64,000 nt of DNA from Rhizobiaceae bacterium MnEN-MB40S (GTDB lineage: Bacteria > Pseudomonadota > Alphaproteobacteria > Rhizobiales > Rhizobiaceae), in NCBI GenBank assembly GCA_024343425.1, contig BRLC01000001.1:1-64000 (forward strand), written 5' to 3'. This document shows, one piece after another, positions 49,562 through 59,043 of this stretch (positions are counted from its first letter, which is position 1; each line of letters begins with the position of its first letter). The position numbers and the translations under genes were made by a program. A model generated the notes under the pieces. It was not told the origin of the DNA. It was given only the letters and a program-made list of their open reading frames with translations, and did not search any database.

Positions 49562-50161
49562 CTATCCGCTGATCAGGTTCTGCAATTTCTTGACGGCCGT
49601 GTCGCCATCCTCGCCAAAGGAAATCGTGCCGCGGAAATATCCGTCCCTGTCGAGCAGGAAGACGCTCGCTGTATGGTCCATCGTGTAGTTTTCGTCCGGA
49701 TTGTCCTCGTCCGTCGGAACCTTCTTGAAATAGACCTTGAAACCCCTGGCCATGTCCCGCACTTTTTCGGGATCGCCGGAGACGCCAATGATCCGCTTCG
49801 AAACGTTCGAAACGTAGTTGTCGAGGATTTCCGGCGGGTCCCGTTCCGGGTCTACCGTCACGAAATAAGCCTGAATTTCATTGCCGTCCGGGTCCACCTG
49901 CTTGAGCCAGCCATCAAGTTCGAACAGGGTCGTGGGGCAAATTTCCGGACAGTGGGTGAAACCGAAGAACAGCGCGGTCGGCTGCGAATGGAGTTCCTTG
50001 TCCGTGAAGCTGTCGCCATGCTGGTCGACGAGGTCGAATGCGACGCCATAGGGCTTTTCCAGCAGCGCCTCGTTGCTGCTTGACCATTGATAGGCGATCC
50101 AGCCGAATGCGCCGGCAAGCACGACGACGAAGGTAAGGAGGAAGATGCGTATTGCCGTCAT
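49562..50161 (-). CDS. Sco-family copper chaperone / thioredoxin-like protein
   Basis: A 199-residue periplasmic protein anchored by an N-terminal helix (IFLLTFVVVLAGAFGWIAY). The Sco pattern is FGFTHCPEICPTTLFEL (CxxxC copper site), VTVDPERDPPEILDNY, and a distal His in TMDHTASVFLLD. Sco proteins deliver copper to the CuA site of cytochrome oxidase. No oxidase gene is adjacent. Confidence 0.93.
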   Translation of the reverse strand: MTAIRIFLLTFVVVLAGAFGWIAYQWSSSNEALLEKPYGVAFDLVDQHGDSFTDKELHSQPTALFFGFTHCPEICPTTLFELDGWLKQVDPDGNEIQAYFVTVDPERDPPEILDNYVSNVSKRIIGVSGDPEKVRDMARGFKVYFKKVPTDEDNPDENYTMDHTASVFLLDRDGYFRGTISFGEDGDTAVKKLQNLISG

Positions 50162-50266
50162 GGCCGCTCCGGTTTCAGGCAGGTTTTCAGGTTTCGTGAG
50201 CGTCTATATGGGGCGCAGCGCCGCCCGCGTCACCATGATAATTTGCCACACGGATGCGCCTGACGC

Positions 50267-50425
50267 TCAAAAACACCAGGAAAGGCCGGTCGACGCATAT
50301 GTCATGAAGATATCCGCGCCGTGCCGGTACCAGCCAGCGAAAGCGACAGTCGCCGCGCCGCTTGCCACGAGCGCGACGATCACGCCAATGAGAATGCGGT
50401 CGAATGTGGAGCGGGGCGTCTTCAT
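50267..50425 (-). CDS. Small single-pass membrane protein
   Basis: A 52-residue protein with one hydrophobic helix (ILIGVIVALVASGAATVAFAGWY) and a short C-terminal tail ending SWCF. I do not recognise it. The start MKTPRS at 50425 was chosen over the longer frame because the extra residues are not signal-like. It lies between the Sco gene and the gamma-glutamyltransferase gene on the same strand. It may be a short accessory to the upstream Sco or to an oxidase, which is speculative. Confidence 0.5.
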   Translation of the reverse strand: MKTPRSTFDRILIGVIVALVASGAATVAFAGWYRHGADIFMTYASTGLSWCF

Positions 50426-50465
50426 GGGCCTAATATAGCGTGGGCAGGGTCCTGTTCCAATGGGA

Positions 50466-52235
50466 TTATTGTCCGAGCACAAGTCCTTCGCGCCGGGGAT
50501 CTGCGCCGCCTTTCAACACGCCATCGCGGATGACGACGCCGTGCAGGCCGGAATTCAGCTCCCGGATTTTGACCTCGTAGCCCATCGCCGTCAGCTTTTC
50601 GGAGAGGCTCTCCGCCTGCGCGCCTTCCTCGATGTCGTAAGCGCCGAAGCGGTTGACCAGATGCGGCATGGCGACCGCCTGCTGGACGTCCATGCCCCAG
50701 TCGATCTGAGCGATGAGGGCCTGCGCGACATAGCCGATAATCCGGCTGCCTCCGGGTGACCCGATCGCCATGACGGGTTCGCCATTCTGCATGACGATGG
50801 TTGGCGCCATGGAGGAGCGCGGTCGCTTGCCCGGTTCGACGCGGTTGGCGATCGGAACGCCGTCCTTATGGGTGCGGAATGAAAAATCGGTCAATTCGTT
50901 GTTCAGGATAAAGCCGCCGACCATGAGGCGCGAGCCGAAATAATTCTCGACCGTCGACGTCATCGAGACCACATTGCCCTCCGTGTCGACGATGGAGAAA
51001 TGCGTGGTGGACGGCAGTTCCAGGCTTTCGTCGTCGGCAAATAATCGCGCGTGATCCCAATGCGGTTCGCCGGGGGCGACTTCGTCGGGCGTCAGGACGG
51101 CCCCGGGCTCCAGCAATCGGGCGCGCTCGTCCAGGTAGGCGCGATCAAGCAGGCCCTTCAGCGGCATTGGCACAAAGTCGATATCGGCCATGTAACGACC
51201 GCGATCGGCGAAGGCGAGGCGGGAGGCGTCGCCGATCAGCCGCCAGCTTTCCGGATTGTCCGGTCCAAGGGTCGCGAGATCGAACGGCTCCAGCATGCCG
51301 AGAATCTGCCCGATCGTCAGCGCGCCCGAGGAGGGCGGTCCCATGCCGCATACGTCGTGGGCGCGGTAGCTCATGCAGACCGGCTCTCTTTCCACGATGC
51401 GGTAGGACGCCAGGTCTTCCAGAGACAGGAGGCCGGGATTGTCCGCCGCCGTCTGCACCGTTTCAACGATATGTTCCGCCAGCGGTCCCCGATAAAAGGC
51501 GTCCGGCCCACTCTCCGCAATCATCCGCAGGGTCTCGGCATAGGCGGGGTTCTTCAGCAGATGCCCGACCGGATGCGGCTGAAGGTCTTCGTCGTAAAAA
51601 TAGTCTCGCGGGCCCGGATAGGTGGTCAGGCGCTCTGCGTCGCGCGCAAGCAGCGCGTTCAGGCGCGGCGTGATTTCGAATCCGTTCTCGGCGAGGTTGA
51701 TCGCCGGCGCAACGAGGTCGGGCCACGCAAGTGTTCCGTAGCGTTGGTGGGCGTCATACAAGAGTTTCAGCGTGCCCGGCGTCCCGACGGATCGCCCGCC
51801 AACCACCGCGTCGAAGAATCCAAGCGGTTCGCCATTCTCATCCAGAAAGAGCTCCGGCGTGGCGTCGCGCGGGGCTGTCTCGCGCCCGTCAAAGGTGGTC
51901 AGCCGGTCGTTTGTCGCATCGAAATAGACGAGGAAACCGCCGCCGCCGATGCCGGAGGATTGCGGTTCGACAAGACCGAGCACAAGCTGAACCGTCACCA
52001 TGGCGTCTATGGCGGCGCCGCCTTGCGCCAGAACATCGTAGCCTGCCTCGCTCGCAAGCGGATGCGCCGTCGCGATCATGAAATCCTTCGCCGTCGCCAG
52101 CTGGCGCTCCGCGGTTCCGGTCGCGCTTTCCGGCGCCACGGCGTCCGTCGCCTGCTGCGCGGAGGCAAAACCGGATGACAGCAGAAACGCGGCAAAGACG
52201 ATTGGCTTCAGAAATGAAGCGGCTTTCCAGGGCAT
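50466..52235 (-). CDS. ggt: Gamma-glutamyltransferase
   Basis: A 589-residue periplasmic enzyme with a signal peptide (KPIVFAAFLLSSGFASA) that cleaves and transfers gamma-glutamyl groups from glutathione. It self-cleaves before the nucleophilic Thr in LPSTTHFSIVDTEGN, giving large and small chains. Motifs: ATAHPLASEAGYDVLAQGGAAIDAMV, QSSGIGGGGFLVYFD, GRETAPRDATP, MGPPSSGALTIGQILGML and SPGGSRIIGYV. The start 52235 follows GGAGGAAT. Confidence 0.95.
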   Translation of the reverse strand: MPWKAASFLKPIVFAAFLLSSGFASAQQATDAVAPESATGTAERQLATAKDFMIATAHPLASEAGYDVLAQGGAAIDAMVTVQLVLGLVEPQSSGIGGGGFLVYFDATNDRLTTFDGRETAPRDATPELFLDENGEPLGFFDAVVGGRSVGTPGTLKLLYDAHQRYGTLAWPDLVAPAINLAENGFEITPRLNALLARDAERLTTYPGPRDYFYDEDLQPHPVGHLLKNPAYAETLRMIAESGPDAFYRGPLAEHIVETVQTAADNPGLLSLEDLASYRIVEREPVCMSYRAHDVCGMGPPSSGALTIGQILGMLEPFDLATLGPDNPESWRLIGDASRLAFADRGRYMADIDFVPMPLKGLLDRAYLDERARLLEPGAVLTPDEVAPGEPHWDHARLFADDESLELPSTTHFSIVDTEGNVVSMTSTVENYFGSRLMVGGFILNNELTDFSFRTHKDGVPIANRVEPGKRPRSSMAPTIVMQNGEPVMAIGSPGGSRIIGYVAQALIAQIDWGMDVQQAVAMPHLVNRFGAYDIEEGAQAESLSEKLTAMGYEVKIRELNSGLHGVVIRDGVLKGGADPRREGLVLGQ

Positions 52236-52327
52236 CGTGATTCCTCCGTGACGCTTCACGCATCCGGCCATAGATATATTCTTCATTTCAAGCGAAATAA
52301 GATTGGAAAGGCGCCCGGGCGAGGGGC

Positions 52328-52726
52328 TCACGCAGCTTTGACCGGGTTGCGGCCATGTTCTCCCGATACCGGAAGCGGCAATTCAAGCTGGAAGCCTGTA
52401 TAGGGAAAATGCGGTCTGATGCGGCCCTGTTTTCCTCTTTCGAGCGTGACTATCCCGTAATCCTCCATTTTTCGCAGGGTTCGCGAAAGATTCGAGACCT
52501 TGCGGCCGGTCAGGTTCTCCAGTTCCTGCAGGGACTGTGGTCTGGCTTGCGAGATGAGCGCCAGAAGTTCTCTGTTTTGTTCTGACAAAACACGCGCGAA
52601 GCTCTGGATGGACGTAAACCAGATCTTCGGTTCGCCGGGTTTGCGCCTATGCTCGCCTTTGGCGATCGCCATCGTGTAGGCCTTCATCTCTTCGTAACTC
52701 ATGATGCCGATTTTGAGCGTCTTCAT
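52328..52726 (-). CDS. HTH antitoxin of TumA/HVO_A0114 type
   Basis: A 132-residue DNA-binding protein: MKTLKIGIMSYEEMKAYTMAIAKGE at the start, then a winged HTH (RELLALISQARPQSLQELENLTGRKVSNLSRTLRKMEDYGIVTLERG). This matches small regulators often encoded next to DUF6516 (TumE-like) toxins. The upstream gene on the same strand is such a protein, 41 bp away. An AGGAAAGGAG precedes its start. The family match is from memory, so the toxin-antitoxin call is moderately secure. Confidence 0.8.
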   Translation of the reverse strand: MKTLKIGIMSYEEMKAYTMAIAKGEHRRKPGEPKIWFTSIQSFARVLSEQNRELLALISQARPQSLQELENLTGRKVSNLSRTLRKMEDYGIVTLERGKQGRIRPHFPYTGFQLELPLPVSGEHGRNPVKAA

Positions 52727-52767
52727 TTACGAGAGCTCCTTTCCTCGAGGATTTTGTCAACATTGCT

Positions 52768-53130
52768 TCAGAAGTCGGCGAGAAGAGTGGCGGCGTCCAC
52801 GAAGCCGTAGGGTCGGATTGTGTCCTCTCGGTGCATATGGTCGTAGGGACGGGCCTTTTTACCACCGGGCCCGGCGCTCGCCTGAACGGGATGCGCATTG
52901 TCATATCCAAAAATACGTTTGCCCGATGGCTCATGCAACGTGATTGTATAGGACAAGCCATGAGGCTTTTCAGGTGTCGGCTGAATCGGCACGATCCGGA
53001 ATTTAACCCAATAAGACTTCTCCGTGTCGACAAAGAAGGTAACTCCATCCAAGTCAAGGAGGGTGGCAAGCGCGTGGTCCTGGATGTCTTTTCTGTCTGG
53101 CAAAGTACAACACTTATCAGAAGCAGACAA
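52768..53130 (-). CDS. DUF6516 / TumE-like toxin candidate
   Basis: A 120-residue protein. The DUF6516 pattern is the central TYTI / RIFGYDNAHP strand, a basic loop (GGKKARPYDHMHRED) and the C-terminal YGFVDAATLLADF. In the usual toxin-first order it lies directly upstream of the HTH partner. The start at 53130 is not certain; the first 15 residues are not conserved-looking. Function as a toxin is inferred from family and context only. Confidence 0.65.
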   Translation of the reverse strand: MSASDKCCTLPDRKDIQDHALATLLDLDGVTFFVDTEKSYWVKFRIVPIQPTPEKPHGLSYTITLHEPSGKRIFGYDNAHPVQASAGPGGKKARPYDHMHREDTIRPYGFVDAATLLADF

Positions 53131-53231
53131 ACCTTATCCGGAATTGATAAATATAAGCTTATCGGGCATGCGTGTGAATATTCAAGCAATACAACCATTG
53201 ATAGTAAAATGCAGAGGCAGATTGCAATGAA

Positions 53232-53257
53232 AAAGGCCGCCCCGGAGGACGGCCTTT
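53232..53257 (-). terminator. Terminator after the nucleotidase gene
   Basis: AAAGGCCG (53232-53239) and CGGCCTTT (53250-53257) form an 8-bp stem with a GC-rich loop. On the minus strand it is followed by a run of T residues. It lies 27 bp beyond the end of the nucleotidase gene. Confidence 0.8.
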
Positions 53258-53284
53258 CCTGATTGCTGAATTTGGCGCTGCGGC

Positions 53285-55264
53285 TTACAGCGTGATGCGG
53301 TACTTGGCGAAGCCTTCGGCTCCGTCTCCCGCGGCTTCGATCTTCACGTCCTTGACGTCGGCCATAAAGGCCTTTGCTTTCGGGCCGGTTTCGAAGATGG
53401 CCGTTGCGCCTTCCACTGGTGCGAAGGTCCAGTTGCTGTCGGCGGACGGGTTGATCGTGCCTTTCTCGACGATGTAGCGAACGATCACGTCTCTGTTCGT
53501 GTCGGGCGCGATGAAGATCACCACATCGTCATTGATGCCGGGGAAATTGCCGCCGCCGCCGGCGCGATAGTTGTTCGTCGCCACAACGAACTTCTGGTCT
53601 GGATCGATCGGTTCGCCATTGAACTTGAGATCAACGATGCGATTGGCGCCGGCGTCGAGCAACTTGCCGTCCGGATCGTATTTCGAAGGCTGCGTGAGAT
53701 CGATCTCGTAGGTCACGCCGTCGATCACGTCGAAATTGTAGGACGGGAAGCCGCTGTTGATGAGCGGCTGGTCGGCTTTGCCGGCCTCGACCTGGTTGAA
53801 GATGCCGGCGGAGCGCTCCAGCCAGTCCTTGACCTGCGCGCCGGTGATTGCGACGGCGCGCACCGTGTTCGGATAGAGGTAGAGGTCCGAAACATTCTTG
53901 ATGGCGACGTCGCCGGGCGCCACGTCCGTGTAGTAGTCGGGACCGCCGCGACCACCGGCCTTGAAGGGGGCTGCGGCCGAAAGAATCGGCACGCCTTCCC
54001 ACTCCGTGCCTTTCATCATCTGGTCGATATACCAGGTCTGCGCCTGGCTGACGATCTGCACCGACGGGTCGTCGGCGACGAGAGCGAAATAGGAGTGGAG
54101 CGGCGCCGATGTCTTGCCGACGGGCCGGCGGATATATTCGAGCGTAGCCTCGTGTTCCTTCGTGACCGAGTCCAGCACTTCCTGCTGATCCTCGACCAGC
54201 GGCACGATGGTGCGGCCGTCGCGCTCGTAGATCGAGGGGGCGCTGGTGGTGAAGCTTGCGATCTTCCACTCATTGCCGTCGCGCTCCAGCATCAGGTCGA
54301 TAATGCCGAGGTTGGAGCCCCAGAAGCCACCCATGGCGGCTGGCTTGCCCTGCAGCGTTCCCTTTTCGGCGTCGACGCCGTCCAGGCCTTCATATTTCGG
54401 ACCGGGGAAGACCAGGTGGTGATGGCCTGTAAAGAGCGCGTCAATGCCGTCCACGCCGGCAAGATGCAGCGACGCGTTCTCCATGCCGTCGGTCTGGCTT
54501 GCGGCGTCGATGCCGGAGTGCGACAGGGCGATGACGATGTCGGCGCCTGCTTCCTTCATTTCCGGAACCCAGGCTTCTGCGGCCTGGACGATGTCGCGCG
54601 TATTGGCGTTGCCTTCCAGGTGGCGGCGGTCCCAGTTCATGATCTGCGGCGGAACGAAACCGATGAGGCCGACCTTGATCGGATGTTCATTGCCGGCGCC
54701 GTCTGTGATGGTCTTTTCAAGGATCACGTAGGGTTTCAGGAAGAGCTCGTCGTCGCGCGCATTGGAGGCGAGCATGCCCTTCGTTACGTTGGCGGACACG
54801 ACCGGAAAATTGGCGCCGTTGAGCGTCTTGAACAGGAAGTCCAGGCCGTAGTTGAATTCGTGGTTGCCGAGCGTCGAGGCTTCAAATCCGAGCGTGTTCA
54901 TCGCCTGGATGATCGGATGCATGTCGCCTTCCTTCATGCCGCGCTCGTAGGCGATGTAGTCGCCCATCGGGTTGCCCTGGAGGAAGTCGCCGTTGTCGAT
55001 CAGCATGGAGTTGGTCGCCTCGTCGCGGAACTTCTTGATCAGCGTCGCGGTGCGCGACAGGCCAACGGAATCCGACGGACGGTCGCCATAGTAGTCATAC
55101 GGGTAGACGTGAACATGCAGGTCGGTCGTTTCCATCAGGCGCAAATGGGCCTGGTTGTCGGCCGCATGAACCGAGAACGGGTGTAACAGGGCAAGCGAAC
55201 CGGCGGCGGCCGTGCCCCTGAGGAAAGTGCGTCTGTTTATCAGAAGTTCTGGGCGTTTGATCAT
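53285..55264 (-). CDS. Tat-exported 2',3'-cyclic-nucleotide phosphodiesterase / 3'-nucleotidase
   Basis: A 659-residue periplasmic metallophosphatase with an N-terminal Tat signal ([25 protein letters not shown]). The metallophosphatase domain shows [48 protein letters not shown] and FTGHHHL; the 5'-nucleotidase C domain follows ([12 protein letters not shown]). It would scavenge nucleotides from outside. The ATG at 55264 follows GGGAGAACC; a longer frame upstream is not signal-like. Confidence 0.92.
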   Translation of the reverse strand: MIKRPELLINRRTFLRGTAAAGSLALLHPFSVHAADNQAHLRLMETTDLHVHVYPYDYYGDRPSDSVGLSRTATLIKKFRDEATNSMLIDNGDFLQGNPMGDYIAYERGMKEGDMHPIIQAMNTLGFEASTLGNHEFNYGLDFLFKTLNGANFPVVSANVTKGMLASNARDDELFLKPYVILEKTITDGAGNEHPIKVGLIGFVPPQIMNWDRRHLEGNANTRDIVQAAEAWVPEMKEAGADIVIALSHSGIDAASQTDGMENASLHLAGVDGIDALFTGHHHLVFPGPKYEGLDGVDAEKGTLQGKPAAMGGFWGSNLGIIDLMLERDGNEWKIASFTTSAPSIYERDGRTIVPLVEDQQEVLDSVTKEHEATLEYIRRPVGKTSAPLHSYFALVADDPSVQIVSQAQTWYIDQMMKGTEWEGVPILSAAAPFKAGGRGGPDYYTDVAPGDVAIKNVSDLYLYPNTVRAVAITGAQVKDWLERSAGIFNQVEAGKADQPLINSGFPSYNFDVIDGVTYEIDLTQPSKYDPDGKLLDAGANRIVDLKFNGEPIDPDQKFVVATNNYRAGGGGNFPGINDDVVIFIAPDTNRDVIVRYIVEKGTINPSADSNWTFAPVEGATAIFETGPKAKAFMADVKDVKIEAAGDGAEGFAKYRITL

Positions 55265-55437
55265 GGTGGTTCTCCCGTCCGGCAAATCCCGCTCTTGTCC
55301 CGAAACCGCCGCGATCCTTGTGTTAGAAGCCGACAGATTACTGCCGAATGCCACATGCGTCCAGAATGGCTGCATTAATATGACAGCCGCGCTGAATTCG
55401 CAGAAAAATCGCATTGGTTGTGGACAGCTGGCGCGGA

Positions 55438-57909
55438 TCACACCTTCTCGACGTAATTGTCGAGAACGCGTTTCTGGCCGGCCTTGTCGAAATCGATTGT
55501 CAGCTTGTTGCCGTCGATCGAGGCGATATTGCCGTTGCCGAACTTCATGTGAAAGACGCGGTCGCCGGGCGAGAAGCCGGACGGTCTGTCGGCGACCGAC
55601 CGCGCAACGAGTTCGCCCTCGATTGTCTTCGGCTTGACCGACCCGCGACCCGCTCCGTAGCCGGAATCGGCCTCGCCATAGCCCACATGCTCCACCGCGT
55701 GGCCGGATCTGGAGCCCCAGTTGCGGCGCGTCGCCTCGTTGCTGTTGACCTGCGCGCGCCGCCAGCCGGGCGTGTCGTAGCTGCGCGTGAAGGGGTCCGC
55801 CTGGTCGAAACGCGAGGCGCCGTATCCGCCGCCGGCGGACGCCGCCCCGTAACCGCCATAGGAGGTCTCCGGTTCCGCGACGTCGACATGGTCAGACGGA
55901 AGCTCGTCCAGAAACCGCGACGGGATCGTCGATTGCCACAGGCCGTGAATGCGGCGGTTCGAAACGAACCAGATGTGGCAGTTGCGCTTTGCGCGCGTCA
56001 GGCCGACATAGGCGAGGCGGCGCTCTTCTTCGAGGCCGGACCGGCCGCCTTCGTCCAGCGCGCGCTGGTGCGGGAACAGCCCTTCCTCCCAGCCCGGCAG
56101 GAATACGGTCTCGAACTCCAGTCCCTTGGCCGAGTGCAGGGTCATCAGCGAAACCGCGTCGAGATCCTCGTTCTGCTCGGCGTCCATCACAAGGCTGACA
56201 TGCTCGAGGAAGCCGCGCATGGATTCGAACTCGTCCATCGAGCGGATCAGTTCCTTGAGGTTGTCGAGACGGCCGGGCGCTTCCGCGGAACGATCGTTCT
56301 GCCACATGGCGGTGTAGCCGCTTTCTTCGAGAATGGTCTCGGCGAGCTCCGTATGCGGGGTGTTTTCGAGAAGCTGCGACCAGCGGCGGAAATTCTCCAC
56401 CACGTCGGTCAGCGACTTGCGCGGCCGGGGCTTCATTTCCTCGGTCATCACGAGATCGGCCGCCGCCTGCAGCATCGGGATGTCGCGTGCCCGCGCATAG
56501 TCGTGGATCTGGCGGACAGCGGCGTCGCCGAGGCCGCGTTTCGGCGTGTTGACGATGCGCTCGAAAGCGAGATCGTCCGCCGGCTGGCTGACCACGCGGA
56601 AATAGGCCATGGCGTCGCGGATTTCGAGCCGCTCGTAGAATCGCGGCCCGCCGACGACCCGGTAGTTGAGGCCGAGCGTGACGAAACGGTCCTCGAATTC
56701 CCGCATCTGGAACGAGGCGCGCACCAGGATCGCCATGTCGTTGAGCATGTGGCCCTGACGCTGAAGCTGCTCGATCTCCTCGCCGATGGCCCGCGCCTCT
56801 TCTTCCGAATCCCAGGCGGCGTGGACCATGACCTTCGTCTCGTCCTCGTGCGTGAGGTCGGTGAAGAGTGTTTTGCCGAGCCGTCCTTCATTGTGGGAAA
56901 TCAGGTGCGAGGCGGCGCCCAGAATATGCGGCGTCGAGCGGTAATTGCGTTCCAGGCGGATGACGACGGCGCCCGGGAAATCCTTCTCGAAGCGCAGGAT
57001 GTTGTCGACATCCGCGCCGCGCCAGCCATAGATCGACTGGTCGTCGTCGCCGACGCAGCACACATTGTGCGAGCCCTGCGCGATCAGCCGCAGCCACATA
57101 TATTGTGCGGTGTTGGTGTCCTGGTATTCGTCGACCAGAATGTAGCGGAATTTTGCGTGATATTCCTTCAGCACGTCCGGATGCGCGCGGAAGATGCGGA
57201 TCGGATGGCACAACAGGTCGCCGAAGTCGCAGGCGTTCAGCGTCTTGAGCCGGTTCTGGTAGGCTTCGAAGAGGTCACGGCCGCGTCCGTTGGCGAAGGC
57301 GCGCGCATCGCCCTCGGGAATGTCGGCCGGTCCGTAGCCCTTGTTCTTCCAGCCGTCGATCATCATGGCGAACTGGCGCGCCGGCCAGCGCTTGTCGTCC
57401 AGCCCTTCGGCCTGGATCAGTTGCTTCAGGAGCCGGATCTGGTCGTCGGTGTCGAGGATCGAGAAATCGGAGCGCAAACCGACGAGTTCGGCGTGGCGGC
57501 GCAGCAACCGAACGCCGATGGAGTGGAACGTGCCCAGCCAGGGCATGCCTTCCACCGCGCCGCCGACCAGAACGCCGATGCGCTGTTTCATCTCGCGCGC
57601 GGCCTTGTTGGTGAAGGTGACGGCGAGAATCTGGCTCGGATAGGCCTTTGCGGAGGCGAGAATATGGGCGATGCGGGTCGTCAGAACGCGCGTCTTGCCC
57701 GTTCCTGCGCCGGCCAGAACCAGAACGGGGCCGTCAAGTGTTTCGACGGCGCGCCGCTGTTCCGCGTTCAATCCTTCCAGATAGCCTGGCTGGGAGTTGA
57801 CGCGGTTGCGCGCTGCCATGGCGCGCGCGGCGAGGCCTGTCGGCGCGTCGCCGGACGGTTTTGCTTGTTCTTCGCCGAAAAAGGGTATGTCGTCTTCCGG
57901 ATCGCTCAT
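55438..57909 (-). CDS. uvrD: UvrD/PcrA-type ATP-dependent DNA helicase
   Basis: An 823-residue superfamily 1A helicase for repair and replication-transcription conflict. Motifs: [30 protein letters not shown] (Q and I), [51 protein letters not shown], and [20 protein letters not shown] Gly/Tyr-rich linker (about 680-730) leads to a C-terminal Tudor-like domain ([27 protein letters not shown]) that in PcrA contacts RNA polymerase. The start MSDPEDD at 57909 is preferred over the upstream extension. Confidence 0.95.
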   Translation of the reverse strand: MSDPEDDIPFFGEEQAKPSGDAPTGLAARAMAARNRVNSQPGYLEGLNAEQRRAVETLDGPVLVLAGAGTGKTRVLTTRIAHILASAKAYPSQILAVTFTNKAAREMKQRIGVLVGGAVEGMPWLGTFHSIGVRLLRRHAELVGLRSDFSILDTDDQIRLLKQLIQAEGLDDKRWPARQFAMMIDGWKNKGYGPADIPEGDARAFANGRGRDLFEAYQNRLKTLNACDFGDLLCHPIRIFRAHPDVLKEYHAKFRYILVDEYQDTNTAQYMWLRLIAQGSHNVCCVGDDDQSIYGWRGADVDNILRFEKDFPGAVVIRLERNYRSTPHILGAASHLISHNEGRLGKTLFTDLTHEDETKVMVHAAWDSEEEARAIGEEIEQLQRQGHMLNDMAILVRASFQMREFEDRFVTLGLNYRVVGGPRFYERLEIRDAMAYFRVVSQPADDLAFERIVNTPKRGLGDAAVRQIHDYARARDIPMLQAAADLVMTEEMKPRPRKSLTDVVENFRRWSQLLENTPHTELAETILEESGYTAMWQNDRSAEAPGRLDNLKELIRSMDEFESMRGFLEHVSLVMDAEQNEDLDAVSLMTLHSAKGLEFETVFLPGWEEGLFPHQRALDEGGRSGLEEERRLAYVGLTRAKRNCHIWFVSNRRIHGLWQSTIPSRFLDELPSDHVDVAEPETSYGGYGAASAGGGYGASRFDQADPFTRSYDTPGWRRAQVNSNEATRRNWGSRSGHAVEHVGYGEADSGYGAGRGSVKPKTIEGELVARSVADRPSGFSPGDRVFHMKFGNGNIASIDGNKLTIDFDKAGQKRVLDNYVEKV

Positions 57910-58061
57910 CGTCCCCAATGTAGTGATTCGGCCCTGAAAGGCCAGAAAACTTGTCGGCGGCACAACAAATCCAGCCGCTATACAGTTGTTATTTTCCCGG
58001 TTTGTTTAAATAGTGACGCCGATGATGGGTTGGAAAACGGGCGCCCCGGGGGGAATGCGGC

Positions 58062-58949
58062 ATGGCGGAACTGTTTCTGAATATCACCAACGTCATCCTG
58101 CCGGTGCTCATCTGCGCCGCGGTCGGCTACGGGCTGGCGATTGCAAAGATCCCGTTCGACAAGAATACGATCAGCGGTCTGGTGACCAATGTCGGATATC
58201 CGACGCTCATCATTTCGCATCTGAGCAAACGGCATGTGAACGTCGCCGAATTTCTGGATTTCATGCTGGCCGCGGCGCTGGCGGTCATTTGTTTCGGCGT
58301 TATCGGTTTCGTCGTTTTGAAGCTCATGCGCCTTCCGATCCGTTCATTCCTGTCTCCAATGATGCTCAACAACGTCGGCAATATTGGATTGCCGGTTGCA
58401 TTGCTTGCCTTCGGCAACGCCGGCATGGCCTTTGCGATGGCGTATGTGGTGGTGGTCGTCGTCGGCATCTTCACGGTCGGCATGTGGCTTCCCATGGGGC
58501 GGTTCTCGATCCGCGACCTGTTGACCTCGCCGATCATCTATTCCGTCATTCTTACCCTGATCCTGATGTCGACGGGCTACGAATTGCCCAAGACGATCGG
58601 CCAGGCGTTCGATATCCTCGGCGGCCTGTCGATACCGCTGATGCTGCTGACATTGGGCTACACGCTTGCGACCCTGAAATTCAGCACGCTCTGGCTTGGC
58701 CTTGCGCTCAGCGTGATCCACGTTGCAATGGCGGCGGCCGTGGCGGCCGCCATCGTTTGGCTTTTTGGTTTCACCGGTGTTCAAAAAGGCGCCTTTGTCG
58801 TGAGTTCCCTGATGCCTGTGTCGGTCGCGACCTATCTCTTCGTCGAACGCTACACCCCCGAGCACACCGGAGAAGTTGCGAGCTTCATTCTCGTTTCAAC
58901 CCTGCTGACAATCGTGGTTTTGACTGTCGCGCTCACCGTCTGGGTGTGA
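58062..58949 (+). CDS. AEC-family transporter
   Basis: A 295-residue membrane protein with about ten helices, of the auxin efflux carrier family. Features: ITNVILPVLICAAVGYGLA, NVGYPTLIIS, LNNVGNIGLPVALLAFG (the NxGNxGLP motif) and the C-terminal VSSLMPVSVATYLFVERY. Such proteins export small carboxylates or amino-acid-like compounds; the substrate is not known. It is divergent from uvrD and 94 bp upstream of the nitroreductase gene. Confidence 0.9.
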   Translation: MAELFLNITNVILPVLICAAVGYGLAIAKIPFDKNTISGLVTNVGYPTLIISHLSKRHVNVAEFLDFMLAAALAVICFGVIGFVVLKLMRLPIRSFLSPMMLNNVGNIGLPVALLAFGNAGMAFAMAYVVVVVVGIFTVGMWLPMGRFSIRDLLTSPIIYSVILTLILMSTGYELPKTIGQAFDILGGLSIPLMLLTLGYTLATLKFSTLWLGLALSVIHVAMAAAVAAAIVWLFGFTGVQKGAFVVSSLMPVSVATYLFVERYTPEHTGEVASFILVSTLLTIVVLTVALTVWV

Positions 58950-58990
58950 GCATGGGACTGCTCATATCCGTGTATCAAACGGCCTTGAAA

Positions 58991-59032
58991 ATGGTTTAAC
59001 GTTGCACTATATGGTTTATCGTTAAACTATAT
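58991..59032. promoter_or_regulatory. Tandem MarR-type operators upstream of the nitroreductase
   Basis: ATGGTTTAACGTTGCACTAT (58991-59010) is followed at once by ATGGTTTATCGTTAAACTAT (59011-59030); 17 of 20 positions agree. The second copy, with flanks, is part of a 24-bp palindrome (59009-59032) centred on 59020/59021 with two mismatched pairs, ATATGGTTTATC and its complement. It overlaps the region just upstream of the nitroreductase start. The likely binder is the MarR protein encoded at the end of the same unit. Confidence 0.65.
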
Positions 59033-59043
59033 TGGAGACGGTC

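Noticed and set aside
57986..58012. TTGTTA and TAAATA as a promoter for the AEC gene
   Set aside because: The 15-bp spacer is shorter than usual and the boxes are weak, so it is not listed as a feature.
55414..58080. An 888-codon open frame antisense to uvrD
   Set aside because: It exactly shadows a conserved helicase in GC-rich DNA, has no recognisable domain and no ribosome-binding site.
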